Assembly: GCA_037127315.1 (NCBI GenBank)
Contig: JBBBDQ010000420.1
Coordinates: 726,001 to 790,000 of the forward strand
Direction of reading: 5' to 3'
DNA: 64,000 bases
From: Ascarosepion bandense
Taxonomy: Eukaryota > Mollusca > Cephalopoda > Sepiida > Sepiidae
Position 1 is the stretch's first letter; each line of letters opens with the position of its first letter. The position numbers and the translations under genes were made by a program. Positions 9,441 through 20,339 of this stretch are shown here, piece by piece. The notes under the pieces are model-generated. The model had not been told where the DNA came from, ran no database searches, and was given only the letters and a program-made list of their open reading frames with translations.

Positions 9441-9799
9441 TGTTTTAAAGTTAATTTTATTGAGTGTTGGTTGTTTTGATTTGATGTACATGGCCTCCAA
9501 TATCTGCAGGTTCCTCTTACTGTGTGTATGAGTAAGGATCACCTTTTGTTGACCAAAATCTGTCTGATATTACCTACATGTTTATGTTTTTCAGAGAAAT
9601 GTTGCTTAATAGTACTCTGATCAGAAAGATGACATGTAAGTCTACGGGAGAGCGTGGTTGTAGTAAAACCAATATATGTACTAGGTTTTTGATTAGTATG
9701 AGAGATGCAATCTCTGAATGGGCATGTAAATTAGTACACTACATTGGTTTTTTGTAAAGAATTTAGTTTAGTGCTTGTTGGGTTATTATAGACTATAAG
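9441..9799 (-). pseudogene. PLE C-terminus with GIY-YIG-like endonuclease
   Basis: Minus-strand translation gives NVVY, FTCPFRDC, TYIGFTTTTLSRRLTCHLS and QSTIKQHFSEKHKHVGNIRQ. This has the order typical of PLE GIY-YIG domains: a VY with a cysteine pair, then YIGFT and a following R and H. At least two stops and a frameshift interrupt it. In active PLEs this nuclease nicks the target to prime reverse transcription. No RT domain remains here. Confidence 0.7.
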
Positions 9800-9922
9800 G
9801 TCAATTGTTGGAGAATTTTTGCCTTTATTTTCAACTGAAATTAAAGCAAAAATACGACGTTTAGAACGGCTCATGATTAAACATAATAGACATTCATTGT
9901 CTCTTATATTTAATAGCATATA
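9800..9922 (+). pseudogene. PLE N-terminal fragment, inverted
   Basis: Plus-strand GEFLPLFSTEIKAKIRRLER and LMIKHNRHSLSLIFNS are near-identical to the minus-strand copy at 9040-9168. The two copies form inverted arms of about 118 bp around the GIY-YIG segment. Confidence 0.7.
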
Positions 9923-10002
9923 TATATATATATTTGAGAGAGAGAAAGAGAGAGAATTATTGATTGAGAAACGGGTAGAGACAGAGAGAAGGAGAAAGAG
10001 AC

Positions 10003-10061
<59 letters not shown>

Positions 10062-10128
10062 TGGACAGACTGGGATAGATAGATACATTCATACGAACAG
10101 ACTAAGATAAATAGATAATGAAGACTGG

Positions 10129-10185
<57 letters not shown>
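9923..10185. repeat. (GA)n and (GATA)n tracts
   Basis: GA-rich at 9935-9985. (GATA)n at 10004-10062 and 10130-10182, separated by short diverged GGACAGACTGGGATAGATA-type spacers. Confidence 0.9.
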
Positions 10186-10186
<1 letters not shown>

Positions 10187-10895
10187 GGATCCGCGTATAT
10201 TTTTCTTTCATAGTTAAATAGGATTAACGTATTGGAAATGTTCTATGTGGCACGTTTCGTCCTTCAAAATGACTTCCTCAGAATAAATGTTTATTTTTTA
10301 ATTTGCTTTTTTATGGAATCATATCTGTGTATGGCAAGGGAACGAAATACAAACAAACTAACTGAACATAGAGAGAAACGATACACTTTTGAAACTGAAT
10401 TTTAATATATCTTCTGACGGAAGAGCAACCTAACTCACACATTCATCTTTTGACTGTTTCTCTCAACGTTGCTGTTTCGAAATAAGGTACCGTATATTTA
10501 GTAGCAATTTCGTTAAGAATGTCATTGTCAAGATACAAAGCCCCTTAGCATGTAAATAAATTATTGAGGACAATAATATTCATGTTTTCATTTTTATTCA
10601 ACTTACACTGTCACATGGTATATTAGTTATTAGATAATTCCGACGTTATTTTAATCTAAAGAATTCAATGTCTACAGGAATAACTAGATAGTTAAGACAC
10701 TGAGGACCTAGAAGCGTATAGTTAAATCTAAAAATTATATACAATGTTTTGCTATTTTATCTTCTCAGCTATTGATGAGTTCGGTCGAGTTGATGACTTG
10801 TAAAAACTAACGTCTTTGGGCTTGACAAGTTTTAAATGTATACAAACTCAAAGGAAACATGAAATTTACAACATCACTTATAGTATTATGAAGAG
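10186..10895. other. Mostly unrecognised; one family E-like motif
   Basis: At 10240-10275 the complement reads CTGAGGAAGTC...GGACGAAACGTG, like the family E block. The rest shows nothing that I can name. Confidence 0.4.
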
Positions 10896-11430
10896 ATGAA
10901 AGTTTTTACGAAGCTTAAAGGGCGGAATATGCGACAATGTGATCCGAAGCCATATTGGAATGGCCAAGGACGCATTCCAAAAGTTGAGTGGATTATTAAG
11001 AGACAGGAAGATTTCGTTGGAAACAAAGAGTACTGGACTGTTTTGTAATATCTGTCCTCCTATATGACAGCGAATACTGTCCGATCTCATCAAAGATGAA
11101 GGAAATACATGAACTAATCGAAATATGGTTCTACAGAAGGATGCTGAGGATAGGATTGACCGAAAATGTTAGCAACGACAAGGTTTTGGAGAAAATGCAA
11201 GGAACCTGTAGCTTAACACCAGGAAGAGACAGTTGAAGTTCCTGTAACATGTAATGAGGAAAAAGAGCTTAGAGAATCTGATACTCACAAGGCAGATAGG
11301 GAGAAAGAGACAAAAGAAAGCAAAACATGACATAAATCATGAACTTGAGCAAATGTATGAAAGAGCAGCGTTTGTGAGAGACATCAAAAGAAATGGTGTC
11401 AAGTGCTTCAAGGGATAGGGAGATGAGAAG
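10896..11430 (+). pseudogene. RTE LINE RT C-terminus
   Basis: Plus-strand frames read in order HIGMAKDAFQKLSGLLRD, KISLETKSTGLFC, FYRRMLRIGLTENVSNDKVL and the region around TAATGAGGAAAAAGAGC. That is the RTE block from just after the RT active site to the C-terminus. Several frameshifts are present. The 3' end is near 11430. Confidence 0.75.
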
Positions 11431-11436
11431 GCCAGT

Positions 11437-11663
11437 TTTGTTTGTTTAGTTGTTTGTTTTACCAGCATATCTACCCATTTGGGTTATTTAATGCTGAAGA
11501 ATTTGTTTGGTTTTTGTTTACTGCTTGTTGGTGTCTTGTGAGTCTATTGCTGTCGAGATATAAGTAGAGGTGTTGTGATTTGATGAGATGGTAGTATGCT
11601 ATCTTCTTTTGCAACTATATTTTGTTATATAATTTTGTTGCTTAGATAAATATGAAGCGACTG

Positions 11664-11715
<52 letters not shown>

Positions 11716-11912
11716 TAGTTTAGTTGTTTGTTTTACCAGCATATCTACTTTTTGGGGTCATTAATGCTGAAGAATTTGTTTGGTTTTTGTTTACTGCTTG
11801 TTGATCTTTTGTGAGTATTGCTGTCGAGATATAAGTAGAGGTGTTGTGATTTGTGTCATAGTTATATGCTTTCTTCTTTTGCAACTAAATTTTGTTATAT
11901 AATGTGGATGCT
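11437..11912 (-). repeat. LINE 3' UTR duplicated around a (GATA)n tract
   Basis: Two ~200-bp direct copies (11437-11645 and 11716-11912) share GTTTTACCAGCATATCTAC, TAATGCTGAAGAATTTG and GTCGAGATATAAGTAGAGG. (GATA)n at 11668-11714 separates them. The right copy is continuous with the LINE coding remnant at 11860-12110, so the block is read as that LINE's 3' UTR. Confidence 0.7.
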
Positions 11913-12110
11913 TTTAGAAATTCTAAAAGGTCATTTTGGACAGCTTTGTTGAAGATGTCTTTCAGATTGTTTTCTTGGTAGTATCTTAATCGCATTTGTT
12001 CAAGGTCTATGCAGCTTGTTAGTATATGGAATGCAAATTGGTGCCTCCTTACCTTTTAGTAGGTGTGAATGGGTGACAGCGGTGTGGCTTATTTGAAGTC
12101 TAGTCATTAC
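11860..12110 (-). pseudogene. I-like LINE C-terminus (after RNase H)
   Basis: Minus strand: SHTAVTHSHLLKG, a frameshift, then RRHQFAFHILTSCIDLEQMR and LRYYQENNLKDIFNK, ending at a stop after STLYNKI. This matches the H-T...THSHLL...HIL..C pattern that ends the ORF2 of I/jockey-related LINEs. RT and RNase H themselves are absent. Confidence 0.65.
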
Positions 12111-12112
12111 TA

Positions 12113-12440
12113 TTACTTCTCTTCAAGACCAGGATCGCTCATGTCATGAAGAGACAGAGGGCATAGCTGAAGAAAAGAAGTTGTTATCCATCTCGCGATC
12201 GTACGAACCTTTGCTAAGTCACACTGATTGAAAGAAGAGATAAATGTATATCTCCTACATTCATTTCTTTCTAAATTTCTGAAATGAGGACTTTTGTTTT
12301 TGTTTTTGTTCTCCCAATATTTCGGTCGTTGTACCGTCCGAACTTCATCAGGTGTAACAAACATAGAAAATTCGAACTGAACCCTTTATGCTCCGGAGAT
12401 AGATTTTTTTAATTCTGCTATGTCTGGTGAGATCTCGTTT
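12113..12440 (-). mobile_element. Family E repeat, degraded
   Basis: Minus strand shows CTGATGAAGTTCGGACGG...CGACCGAAATATT. This is the diverged form of the family E block, next to a GTTCAGTTCGAA-type segment seen in other E copies. Confidence 0.5.
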
Positions 12441-12903
12441 AGTTCTTATTGTTAGTATTATGAAAAATTACCCATGCACAAATGAACTCTTCCAAACTGC
12501 TGCTTATTTATAATAAGCAGCAGTTTCTGTTTTGCAGAAAGACATCTATACTTGCAGATAGCTCTGTCAGCCAGACCAATACAGTCACACTGGTGATCTT
12601 CTCATGTTTTATCTGTTTGCACTACTGTTCTTTATTAATATATTTGTTTAACACTATTACGTTTTTGTGTCTTTATTTCTGGCCCCTAACAAGGCTACAA
12701 CAATTAGTATTGCTCATTTATGGTTAACTCGCTTCCATATAACACGCTTCTAATAAATCATGAAATTATGGATATTTTTTTGCCAATAGTCTAAAGATCA
12801 TACGCGAAATATAAGATAAATCAGGTGATATCAGAATTATCATTTTATTTTATTTTATTTTTGTAATGTAATGATTGATCATTTCGTCGAGGTAATGGCA
12901 GAA
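12441..12903. other. No recognisable feature
   Basis: A short A/T-rich frame without family resemblance. A local inverted AAGCAGCAG/CTGCTGCTT pair lies near 12500-12530. Confidence 0.4.
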
Positions 12904-13212
12904 GATGTGCGTTGTGGTGCAGTGGATATCGGCTCGGAACGAGAAATCGGGAAGCCGGGTTTGAATTCCAGTTGAATTCATTGCATTCACTTACGCGCAA
13001 ATACCCTTGGGAAATGTATTAATCCGTCTCTTCCTTCCAGTTATGGGTTAAATAACAGGACAGATTGGGTTCTGTAGCCTTTGGCTGGCAACCAATCTAC
13101 CGTAGAAAGCAATGGCAACCTACTGCGGGATAATCTTCTGCCCAGTCAGTCATGTCTCTTTTGAGACATGATCGCCCAAGCGTATTTCACGTATGGCATT
13201 TAACTGAATGAA
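12904..13212 (+). mobile_element. SINE family A, nearly full length
   Basis: A good reference copy. The head GTGCGTTGTGGTGCAGTGGA is A-box-like, and GCCGGGTTTGAATTCCAG is the B box. The body continues with CACTTACGCGCAAATACCC, GGGTTAAATAACAGGACAG and GGCAACCAATCTACC, and the tail hairpin is CATGTCTCTTTTGAGACATG. It ends at TTAACTGAATGAATG. Length is about 305 bp. A tRNA-derived head with unrelated body is the SINE hallmark. No ORF is expected. Confidence 0.9.
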
Positions 13213-13570
13213 TGGCAGAAGAATATACAGGGTGTAAAGAAAATAATGAAAACACCTAGTATCATCCTCTCAACTATAATCAAATCCTTTATATATATGT
13301 TTATATATATATATGGACCACAAATATAAATTCAGCAACAATTTTGATTTTAAAAAAGGCTACACTCATAAGAAATAAAAATAGCACCCTTAGAAGGAAA
13401 ATCCTTGAGTGTGCCACCATTGAATATTACCTAAATATTAATCTACGCACAGATTTTTTCCTATTTTACTTTTCTTAACAGAATTACTACTCTCCCAAAC
13501 AAACGTACACAACGATATCAAGAAATCAAAAGAAAATGATTGAATCCGTCAACACAGCATATATATATAC

Positions 13571-13866
13571 GAACCTTTTACCGTGAAACTAATAAAACTC
13601 TACTCCAATAGCTTCTTTTCTCGCACTTCCCACCTGTGGAATTCCCTTCCATATACTTGCTTCCCCGGCAGCTACAATCTCCTAGAATTAAAATCTAAAG
13701 TCAATATTCATTTCCTATCTCACTAACATGCATCCTCTCTCTCATGATCCTTTTTTGTCCATTCCCCTCTCATCAATATTCTCATTCTTCTCTTATCCAC
13801 TTTCTGACACCCCCTATAACCCGTGACTCTTTTTCATAACTTTCCTCCTATATAACCCCCTGCAAT
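13571..13866 (+). mobile_element. jockey/CR1-type LINE, 3' fragment
   Basis: CTTTTACCGTGAAACTAATA, TTCTTTTCTCGCACTTCCCA and TTCCCCGGCAGCTACAATCT match the C-terminal and 3'-UTR sequence of the LINE copies at 20.6 and 30.6 kb. It is 5'-truncated. Confidence 0.8.
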
Positions 13867-14126
13867 ATATATATATATATTGATCATAAATTCGGGGGGA
13901 AAAAAAAACGGCTTCGAGGTAAAACCTAAAGGATCTTATTAATATTAGATATTAACAATGACCCAGTCAGATGGCTCAATGTAATTAAATTTATTTATTT
14001 ACAGAGCTAATATTTATTTCATAGAAAAAAATTCAAATTGGATGGCCGTTTTGACGAGTGAATTCAACACCCGCCTCAACATCGAAAACAAAACATGATG
14101 ATGGGAAACATTATTAAAGTAGATAA

Positions 14127-14456
14127 ACTAAACTATCGCCCGGTTCACACTCCACCCACGTCTATTGAACAGGTGAATAGGCTCATCCCTTGTTTCCTGT
14201 TTAGGATGCGGTTTCCGGTTTTTTTCTCTTTTCCTATCTTCTCACTCTTTTTTTTTCAATTGGAGTAGATAGACTAAACTATCACCCGGTTCACACTCCA
14301 TCCACGTCTATTATACAGGTGTAGAGGCTCATCCGTTGTTCCCTGTTTACGATGTGGTTTCCGGCTTTCTCTTTTCCAATCTTTTCACTCCTATGTAGCC
14401 CCCAGCACATCAGTGGCGTTCCCGCCTTGCTCAGGGTGATATGATTAAAACAAAAA
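14127..14456 (+). mobile_element. LINE 3' UTR with two tandem ~150-bp units
   Basis: The two direct units share CGGTTCACACTCCA, CACGTCTATT and GTTTCCGG blocks. They are followed by the LINE terminal CATCAGTGGCGTTCCCGCCT and TGATATGATTAAAA. The same unit occurs at 58.43-58.67 kb in the same relation to the terminal, and at 56.45-56.7 kb inverted relative to it. Confidence 0.7.
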
Positions 14457-14984
14457 TTATTTGGGTTGTTTGTGTTTGTGTAAAAGACGGAAGTAAAGGA
14501 TGGAAAAAGTTAAAAAAAGAAAAACAGGGAAGATCCTTACTATCGGAACTTTTAGTTTTGCTACTATGGTGACAGAAGCGTAAAGAAATACCAAGAAATA
14601 AACTAAAAATGCAAATGAAAATAATGAATAAATAGGTCAGGCGAAATATCAGCTTTATAAGGACGTTATATTTATATAAAAATAAACTGGTTAAACGTAA
14701 GTTAAAAGATTAAAATGAATGAAAACAGATTTAAGAACAGAAAGTTATTATATGATATAATTAAATTATACAGCTAATAAGAAGGAAGAAAATAACTTTT
14801 TTTAAGGAATTTTTATCTTAATTTCTCTCTAATCACTATCATGGAGATAGGGAGTAAGAGAGATATACAAAGCGAGCCAGTGTCAGCTCAGTTAATTCTC
14901 TTGACTACAAGTTATTAAACTTTACTCCAATTTATGAAAGCTCTTACCGCGTGTTTGCTCTTTAACAGTGTCTCCTTTTTTTGC
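14457..14984. other. AT-rich, nothing recognised
   Basis: No repeat or coding match. Confidence 0.5.
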
Positions 14985-15100
14985 AATAATTATATCGTCA
15001 AATAGTGAAGAATACATATTCTCTTGATAAGACACATTTAGTGTCGAAACAAAATGGCTATTTTTGTAGTGATATTATAACATATTTATGTTATAAATTT

Positions 15101-15130
<30 letters not shown>
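14985..15130 (+). ncRNA. Hammerhead-like repeat, degraded core
   Basis: TTGATAA (15024-15030) stands where a hammerhead has CUGAUGA. It is followed by stem II GACAC/GTGTC (15031-15045), an intact GAAAC, and a stem III ACAAAAT...ATTTTTGT closed by A and GTGAT. C3 and G8 of the core are changed, so cleavage is unlikely. It is homologous to the 36.2, 57.4 and 58.4 kb copies. An (AT)n run follows at 15104-15132. Confidence 0.55.
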
Positions 15131-15133
<3 letters not shown>

Positions 15134-15138
<5 letters not shown>

Positions 15139-15345
15139 GCCATCTGTATCACAGCTCATGAGTACGGTAAGACATCCGATTGCAGTTTAACCCAGGATTG
15201 AAACCCGATCGAATTGGCGTCAGTCGGCGATTCTACCTCTGAGCTATGGGCGCACGGCAAAAGACAGACTTTTAGCGTATGATGTATCATACGCTAGTAG
15301 CCATTGTGCTCTAATTCATTACTAAATGAGCGATGTGTAGATACT
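15134..15345 (-). mobile_element. tRNA-like repeat with hammerhead remnant
   Basis: Minus strand: GCCCATAGCTCAGAGGTAGA is a very good tRNA A box and TCGGGTTTCAATCCTGG is B-box-like. They are followed by CCGTACTCATGAGCTGTGAT. In the 58.8-kb copy the corresponding region is a complete hammerhead. Here G5 of the core is changed and the GAAA segment is deleted. Confidence 0.7.
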
Positions 15346-15352
15346 AGAGTAG

Positions 15353-15353
<1 letters not shown>

Positions 15354-15383
<30 letters not shown>
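15354..15383. repeat. (AT)n
   Basis: About 15 AT units. Confidence 0.95.
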
Positions 15384-15388
<5 letters not shown>

Positions 15389-15659
15389 TTGTCACGCTCA
15401 GGGGGTTTGGGTTACGTTTTTGTTTCTTATGGGTTAATGTAAGATACTCAATAGTATGTACATAAATATATATGTTGCCGTCATTTTAGACGTCACCTCG
15501 ATATAAATAATTTACCGTCATTTTTTATGGTACGGTCCATAGCATAATTTGAAAAAAATTATTAAACTGTCAAAAGCTTGTCTACTTTTATTTTATTTTA
15601 TTTTTTTTGCTAAAAGGATTGTTTTTATTTTATATTTTTTTTTATTTTTGTTACAGATA

Positions 15660-16060
15660 ATAATTAAAAAATTTATTAAAATCAATAGTCAGGATTATTT
15701 AAGAATTTTAAGTGATGAACTTCATGGTTCAGGAACTGTTTCTGGGTGGAATGCCATCTTTCAGGACGATAGTGCACCCATTCATACTGCTATAGTTATA
15801 GCTGAAGGGCACGAAGAACGTTCTCGTGAACTAGAGCAACTTATCTAGCCACCATAGTCCTCAGATCTCAACATCATTGAACATTTATGATTCATTTCAG
15901 AAAAACATGTGTCAAGTCGATATACCGCAAATCCTCACTGAAATAATTTTTTAGCTGAAAAATGGTTTAAAATTCCTCTGGAAACCATTCAAATTTCGTA
16001 CCAGCTGGAATTACTGCCAAATGCGGTTCCACACCATATTGAAATACATTTGCTTGATAC
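15660..16060 (+). pseudogene. Tc1/mariner transposase C-terminal half
   Basis: Plus strand: GWNAIFQDDSAPIHTA carries the second catalytic aspartate. SSDLNIIEHL carries the third acidic position (E of the DDE triad). Then come AEKWFKIPLETIQISYQ and NAVPHHIE-like segments. Stops (for example after ELEQLI) and frameshifts kill it. The upstream DNA-binding half is missing. A TIR-like end follows at 16070-16092. Confidence 0.75.
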
Positions 16061-16139
16061 TTCACAGTATTTCTATTATTTTGTCCACCCTATATATGTT
16101 ATTATTTATACTGCAGTATGAGAATGAAAGAAAGAAATA

Positions 16140-16300
16140 CTGAAATGAGTTGCCATCCTTATTTACTTTGTTTACACGCTCTATTATCCTCGTGTTTGCT
16201 TTTATCAAAACGTTTCGTGTCCCCCTGTCCTTCTTCAGCTGTATTTTGGGTAACCTACAGCGAATTCCGAACTGAACACTTTATTTAATGAACAGTTGTG
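16140..16300 (-). mobile_element. Family E repeat
   Basis: Minus strand: AGCTGAAGAAGGACAGG...CACGAAACGTTTTGAT, with the adjoining GTTCGGAATTCGC segment, as in the other E copies. Confidence 0.6.
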
Positions 16301-16835
16301 AATTTCCAATTAATATTTTTTATATCACTATAACTTGTCAAATTTTTATTTTTAGTACTGCTCAGTCATTTCTCAACCGAAGTTCAAGTACATTTTACCT
16401 GATTAATTAACAATTACTATGTTACCAAACTCACGAAAAATCGATTTAAACTACTTGGCTATTATCACGAATTACTTTCAGCGGAATTTTCTACAGAAAA
16501 TAGATAAAAGAAACAATTTGGTGCTGGTAATGTGATCTAGACGCAGTTGTGTTCTGCAGCTTAAATCTAGGCAGGCATGTGATGTACATTCAAAATTATA
16601 GTGCATAGTCTATAGAAGCTGTTTTGGTTTAAATACCAAATCAACCGGAATTCGAGTAATGTGTTTAGTTTTACAAAAAGACAGGCGGTAATCTTCAAAG
16701 AAGGTGGCTTTAATTAAAATTTAAACCTGTCATATGCCCATCAAGTAATCTGAACACTGCATGTCCTTTTGAATGTTTCTGAAATGCAGATGCCACCCTT
16801 TTTTTTTACTAATAAGTGGGCAAGCGGTAATCTTC
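16301..16835. other. No recognisable feature
   Basis: AT-rich sequence with no match. Confidence 0.5.
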
Positions 16836-16837
16836 AC

Positions 16838-17135
16838 AGTCCGTTAAGTGCCATACGTGATACACGCTTTGGACGATCATGCCTCGAAAGAGACATGCCT
16901 GACTAGGCAGAAGATTATCCCGCAGAAGTTTGCCATTGCTTTCTGCGGTAGACTGGTTGCCAGTCAAGGCTATAGAATCCAGTCAGTCCTATTATTCAAC
17001 CCATAACAGGAGGAAAGAAACAGATTAAGACATTTCCCAAGGGTATTTTTGCTTGAGTGAGTGCAACGAATTCAATTGGAACTCTGGTCCCCGATTCGTC
17101 GTTTCGAGTCGATATCTACTGCACCACAATCCTCA
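16838..17135 (-). mobile_element. SINE family A
   Basis: Tail first (GTTAAGTGCCATACGTGATA), then the hairpin block, GGCTATAGAATCCAG and AACCCATAAC, ending in the head complement (GTCGATATCTACTGCACCAC). Confidence 0.9.
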
Positions 17136-17141
17136 TCCTAA

Positions 17142-17444
17142 CCAGTCAGTTAAGTGCCATACGTGATACACGCTTAGGCGATCATATCTTAAAAGAGACT
17201 GACTGGGCAGAAGATTATGCCGCAGTAGGTTGTCATTACTTTCTGCGGTAGACTGGTTGACAGCCAAGGCTATAGAATCCAATCCTTTTATTTTAACCCA
17301 TAACTCGAGGGAAGAGACAGATTAATACCTTTCCCAAGGGTATTTGTGCGTAAGTGAATGCATGGAATTCAACTGGAATTCGAACTCAGATCACCGATTT
17401 CTCATTCTGAGCCGATGACCACTGCACCACAACGCACATCTCAA
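17142..17444 (-). mobile_element. SINE family A
   Basis: A second full copy follows immediately in the same orientation. It has a slightly damaged tail hairpin (ATATCTTAAAAGAGACTG) and a complete head. Confidence 0.9.
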
Positions 17445-17689
17445 TTTTCACAGCAAGCGGTTTTAATCGAAAATTGAACTTCTCAAAGAGAGACAGAGAC
17501 AGAAACAGACAGATAGACAGACAGACACAGAGTGAGGAGTGCACCGTAATAAAGCTAAAAATTAAACATGCATGTAGACCACATACTATAACAGCGTAAA
17601 CTATCTTTACTGATGGACCGGTTGGTGGACCAGTATATTAAATTATTGCCAAAAATGAATAGCAAGCTAAATAGAGTTTACTGAATTTG

Positions 17690-17922
17690 TTGCATTCAAT
17701 AACGCGCAAATACCCTTGGGAAAGGTATTATTGGGTAACCTCTATCCAGCTATGGATTAAATAACAGGACAGATTGGGTTCTATAGTTTTTGTTGGCAAC
17801 CACAGTCAGTAATGGGAACCAACTGCGGGAAAAACTTCTGCGCAGTCAGTCATATCTCTTTCGAGACATGATAGCCCAAGCGTGTATCACGTATGACATT
17901 TAACCGAGTGACTGACATTTTT
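17690..17922 (+). mobile_element. SINE family A, 5'-truncated
   Basis: It starts at the GAATTTGTTGCATTCAATAA body block and runs through the tail to TTTAACCGAGTGACTGAC. The head is missing. Confidence 0.85.
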
Positions 17923-17927
17923 CGGAT

Positions 17928-18225
17928 CTTGTCTCCATCTTTATTGCCACATTCATCTTCAATATCTATCTATCTATATATATATATATATATGAGATGT
18001 AGTATTGTAATTATTTACTCTATTTACATTGTTCAGACGGTTGTCCTCATCTTCGTTGGCACATTCACTTTCAATATCTGTCTATATTTCTGAGATAAGT
18101 CATTGTAATCATTTACATTGTTCGGAATGTTGTCTTGATCTTCGTTGCCATATTCACCTTTAATATCTGTCTATATTTCTAAGATGTAGTATTGTAATTA
18201 TTGACTGTTTACTGAAGAAGAAATT
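17928..18225 (-). repeat. Family E tail, three ~100-bp tandem units
   Basis: Three direct units share TTCAATATCTGTCTATATT, GTATTGTAATTATTTAC and GTTGTCCTCATCTTCGTTG. (AT)n interrupts the first. The same tail lies next to family E copies at 20.75-20.95 kb and elsewhere. Confidence 0.75.
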
Positions 18226-18245
18226 ACCAGAGAGAATATAGAAAG

Positions 18246-18556
18246 GTACACATTGTGGCGCAGTGGATATCGACCCGGAACGAGAAATCGGAGAGCCGAG
18301 TTTGAATTCCAGTTGAATTTCTTGCATTCACTTACGCGCAAATACCCTTGGGAAAGGTATTGATCCGTCTATTCCTTCAAGTTATGGGTTAAATAGCATG
18401 ACAGATTGGGTTCTATAGCCTTGGTCGGCAACCAGTCTACCGCAGAAAGCAATGGCAACCTACTGCGGGATAATCTTCTGCCCAGTCAGTCATGTCTCTT
18501 TCGAGACATGATCGCCCAAGCGTGTATCACGTATGGCAATTAACTGACTGACTGAC
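18246..18556 (+). mobile_element. SINE family A, full length
   Basis: From the CATTGTGGCGCAGTGGATAT head to CAATTAACTGACTGACTGAC. All internal blocks are present, and the tail hairpin is perfect (CATGTCTCTTTCGAGACATG). Confidence 0.92.
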
Positions 18557-18784
18557 ACATGAATAGGAGGAAAGCAACTACGATAAAGAATAGCCTAATG
18601 TTTTTATAAGGAATGCTATTACGGGGTCATTAACGAAAACACAAACTTTAGACTGAAATAAAGAAACCAAGAAGACAAGAAATGGTGAGTATATGAATGA
18701 AAATAACTTCGTCTATCTGTTCCTTCTAAGCGAGAAAGAAACGGGGAGTTAAGAGGCGAAAGCCATAGAGAAATGAATGGGAGT

Positions 18785-19290
18785 AGAGAAGGCAATTCGA
18801 TGGCAGTGGGAGGAGAGCAACAATACGCTTCTTGTCCATTACGTCGACGTTCTAGGTAATTAAGTGAGAACAGTGTCGGAGAACTATGTTAATGCCCTGT
18901 TGTACACCGCGAACGACTTACTCTTCCGCGTCTTTCAGCCCTTCTGCCATCGATCGCCCGAAGGGACCTACCCAAGGGACACAACGTTTTGGCTGGCTGT
19001 CAGTAGATCTCTGTCTTCTAATAGGATCAATGCCCACATTTGGAGTCCGGGTAGACGGGCAAGTGCCAAATCTCTTTATCAGACGTCCCACTAGTGGACA
19101 GCGAGCGGTCCCGCTGATCGACGTCGCCATAATACAATCGGACGGCGTGCGGTCAGGCCGTTTGCCCTACTGACGACTGCTGCAGCCAGGGTATTGACAT
19201 GTTCGCGTGACGCCTGTGCGTGACTCTTACAGACTTGGGGACCTTGGGTCACTGGTCCGAGTTACATATTAAGTCAAGTATCTTTTCTGC
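18785..19290. other. GC-richer island, unidentified
   Basis: Base composition rises clearly above that of the surroundings, and no (AT)n is present. Frames of 70-95 codons overlap on both strands without family resemblance. A TGTCGGAGAACTATG start near 18873 looks like an LTR, but I found no matching end or target duplication. It could be a degraded LTR or an exon-free regulatory island. Confidence 0.35.
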
Positions 19291-19483
19291 GATCGCTTTG
19301 AATCTTTCGCTTGCCCACGCTTTTTGTATTTGGCCTTTAGATTGTTACCTTCTTGTCCTCTCGATTTAATTTCGAATTTTGTCTTCAGATGTCTCTATCT
19401 CGTATTTAGGTGATTTGCGATGTTCATTCGTTTCTGATAGTCGCTCCTTCCTTTTGAAACAGTTTGACCTCTCCCTTTCTGTC

Positions 19484-19528
19484 TGTTTCTCTCTCTCTCT
19501 TTTTCTCTGATACAGTGTGTGGGGGGAT

Positions 19529-19562
<34 letters not shown>
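19484..19562. repeat. (CT)n and (GA)n
   Basis: CT-rich 19484-19507 and (GA)n 19528-19562. Confidence 0.9.
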
Positions 19563-19565
<3 letters not shown>

Positions 19566-19639
19566 TATACTCGGCACCTGCAGATTGCATTGTGCATCAA
19601 ACTCAGAGAGATAATATGTATATTTATTAATATAACCTT

Positions 19640-19791
19640 TACATATATATTAATTAACATATATACGAAATCTTACTGAAAATTACGAAATGGATTAACC
19701 GACATATTTTTAAAAATTTCCGTTTTTTTAAATTATTTTTAATGGATAGTTGTATTTGAGTAGATACTCCGTATTTTCTTATAATTAAACA

Positions 19792-19852
<61 letters not shown>

Positions 19853-20336
19853 GGCCTGAATCCAGCTGAAGGATACATATTTCCTCCCAAGATTTCTCGA
19901 ATATTCAAGCCGGTATATATATATTTCAGTAGATACTCTGTAATTCTTTTTTATAATTAAACAATATATATATATGTATATTGTTTAATTATAAAACAAA
20001 CAAACAGATAATCTACTCGAATACGAGTTTCCATTAAAATAATGTCAAATAAATAAAGTAAAAAACAAATATGTGGTTTATCCATTTGTAATTTAACGCA
20101 AGAATTTGTAAAATTTTCTGTTTACGTTCGTTTACATTGGGATGCAAAAACAGCACTTACGAATATTACGAATTATCAAGAATTTGTGTCTTCAAGGCTT
20201 AATTTGACCATATGTAACTATGAATTTCTACATAGTCGGGTGGGTAAGACACGTCGGCTTCCTTAAGGTTTGTAAAGGTTCGCAGTTTCGAATCTTGTCG
20301 CATATTTTCCTAACAATATTCTGGCTGGTAAATATT
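19640..20336 (+). mobile_element. Family C repeat copies, including tRNA-like part
   Basis: The tail block (GGATTAACCGACATATTT, TTTGAGTAGATACTC) occurs at 19680-19795 and again around 19925-20060 in part inverted. 20100-20336 carries the tRNA-like part in plus orientation: CATAGTCGGGTGGGTAAGAC and CGCAGTTTCGAATCTTG. A long (AT)n lies at 19795-19850. Confidence 0.6.
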
Positions 20337-20339
20337 GCT

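Larger units (their letters stand above)
13228..16092 (+). mobile_element. Possible Tc1/mariner element expanded by nested insertions
   Basis: The left end CAGGGTGTAAAGAAAATAAT follows TA. The right end, in complement, reads GGGTGGACAAAATAATAG and precedes TA. Both resemble one Tc1 TIR type. A transposase remnant in the matching orientation lies at the right (15660-16060). LINE and hammerhead-bearing repeats fill the interior. That the two ends belong to one element is inference. Confidence 0.4.

Noticed and set aside
18864..19173. Overlapping frames as a host gene
   Set aside because: Frames are under 100 codons, present on both strands, with no recognisable motif or splice context.
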